Shown here piece after piece: positions 63,691 through 64,000 of a stretch of DNA of 64,000 bases (positions are counted from its first letter, which is position 1; every line of letters begins with the position of its first letter). Position numbers and translations under genes: made by a program. The stretch comes from Thalassospira povalilytica (GTDB lineage: Bacteria > Pseudomonadota > Alphaproteobacteria > Rhodospirillales > Thalassospiraceae): contig NZ_PGTS01000003.1 of NCBI RefSeq assembly GCF_002844235.1, positions 592,125-656,124 on the forward strand. The letters run 5' to 3'. The notes below the pieces were generated by a model that was not told the DNA's origin, did not search any database, and was given only the letters and a program-made list of their open reading frames with translations.

Positions 63691-64000
63691 ATGCGGACTG
63701 ATGATTCTCTTACGCCAGTTGGTTTCCATGAAAAAGCGAAAATCTTGTTGCGATTTGAACGCCTTCTTTGGGGTTCCGGGGACGAAGTCATTGGACTCCA
63801 TATTCTAATTGGCGCGTCAGAGTCGAATAAATCGGCAGTTTCTGGTGTTATGCGCGCATGTGGATCAAGCTATGCATATAGATGCGCACTCAGTGAAAAC
63901 CCCGAAAGCCAAGGGTTTGCGCGGACCGTTTCGGGGATGGAAAAAACAATCTCTGAAAATCTCGATGAATCTTCAAAAAAGGTATTTACAGGTCAGCGTT
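63691..64000 (+). CDS. Open frame reaching the right edge, function unknown
   Basis: From the ATG at 63691 the frame stays open for more than 100 codons to the window end (MRTDDSLTPVGFHEKAKILLRFERLLWGSGDEVIGLH...). The composition looks protein-like, with no clear ribosome site for the ATG; a later start is possible. No family is recognisable from this part. Confidence 0.4.
   Translation, partial: MRTDDSLTPVGFHEKAKILLRFERLLWGSGDEVIGLHILIGASESNKSAVSGVMRACGSSYAYRCALSENPESQGFARTVSGMEKTISENLDESSKKVFTGQR

Overview
The window looks like chromosome of a marine alphaproteobacterium, most likely Thalassospira or a close Rhodospirillales relative. This is inferred from a fused trpE(G) with a Trp-codon attenuator, a SAM-II type riboswitch before metZ, DUF1289 and HugZ-like genes, twin TrkH proteins and overall codon style; no database search was possible. 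I see no insertion sequences, prophage, CRISPR array or rRNA. Genes are densely packed, with clear hairpin terminators between convergent units.

Region 1 (1-12.4 kb) begins with the end of an EAL phosphodiesterase gene. A flagellar cluster for the hook, junction and filament follows: two flagellin genes, fliD, fliS, flgD, flgE, a FlgN-like chaperone, flgK and flgL. An ECF sigma factor, a one-pass membrane protein (probable anti-sigma) and a periplasmic ZraP/CnrR-like protein sit inside the cluster. The flagellin genes and flgD share an upstream motif, and both flagellin mRNAs appear to start with the same pair of hairpins.

Region 2 (12.4-26.8 kb) is metabolic: a periplasmic solute-binding protein, pckA, a HugZ-like haem protein, DUF1289, CsbD, a SpoU-type RNA methylase, trpE(G) with leader peptide and attenuator, a voltage-gated-type K+ channel, trpF, ubiE-ubiB, a GNAT enzyme and a chemoreceptor.

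Region 3 (27.2-33.8 kb) has a TPR-glycosyltransferase-like protein; a compact operon of a secreted Cys-containing protein, an M48 metalloprotease lipoprotein and a CHASE2 membrane protein without an output domain; gpt; and tRNA-Gly(CCC).

Region 4 (33.8-39.6 kb) is an iron-uptake island: Fur-box-like site, FecI sigma, FecR, TonB-dependent receptor with a signalling domain, and a PepSY membrane protein.

Region 5 (39.6-64 kb) is mixed housekeeping and regulation: a secreted nuclease, two TrkH K+ transporters, asd, a Cache-GGDEF cyclase, purU, a TetR-YciI-tag operon with twin operators, a histidine kinase without a partner, a TVP38/flavoprotein pair, SAM-II-metZ, apaG, folE, cytochrome c', a fructosamine-kinase-like protein, a low-molecular-weight phosphatase, an AraC regulator, an unknown 421-residue protein, a MATE pump, a glycerophosphodiesterase, and an open frame running off the right edge.

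The most interesting items are the secreted/M48/CHASE2 operon, the ECF trio inside the flagellar cluster, the shared flagellin leaders and promoter motif, and an OxyR-like palindrome with a promoter and terminator in an otherwise empty 400-base gap.
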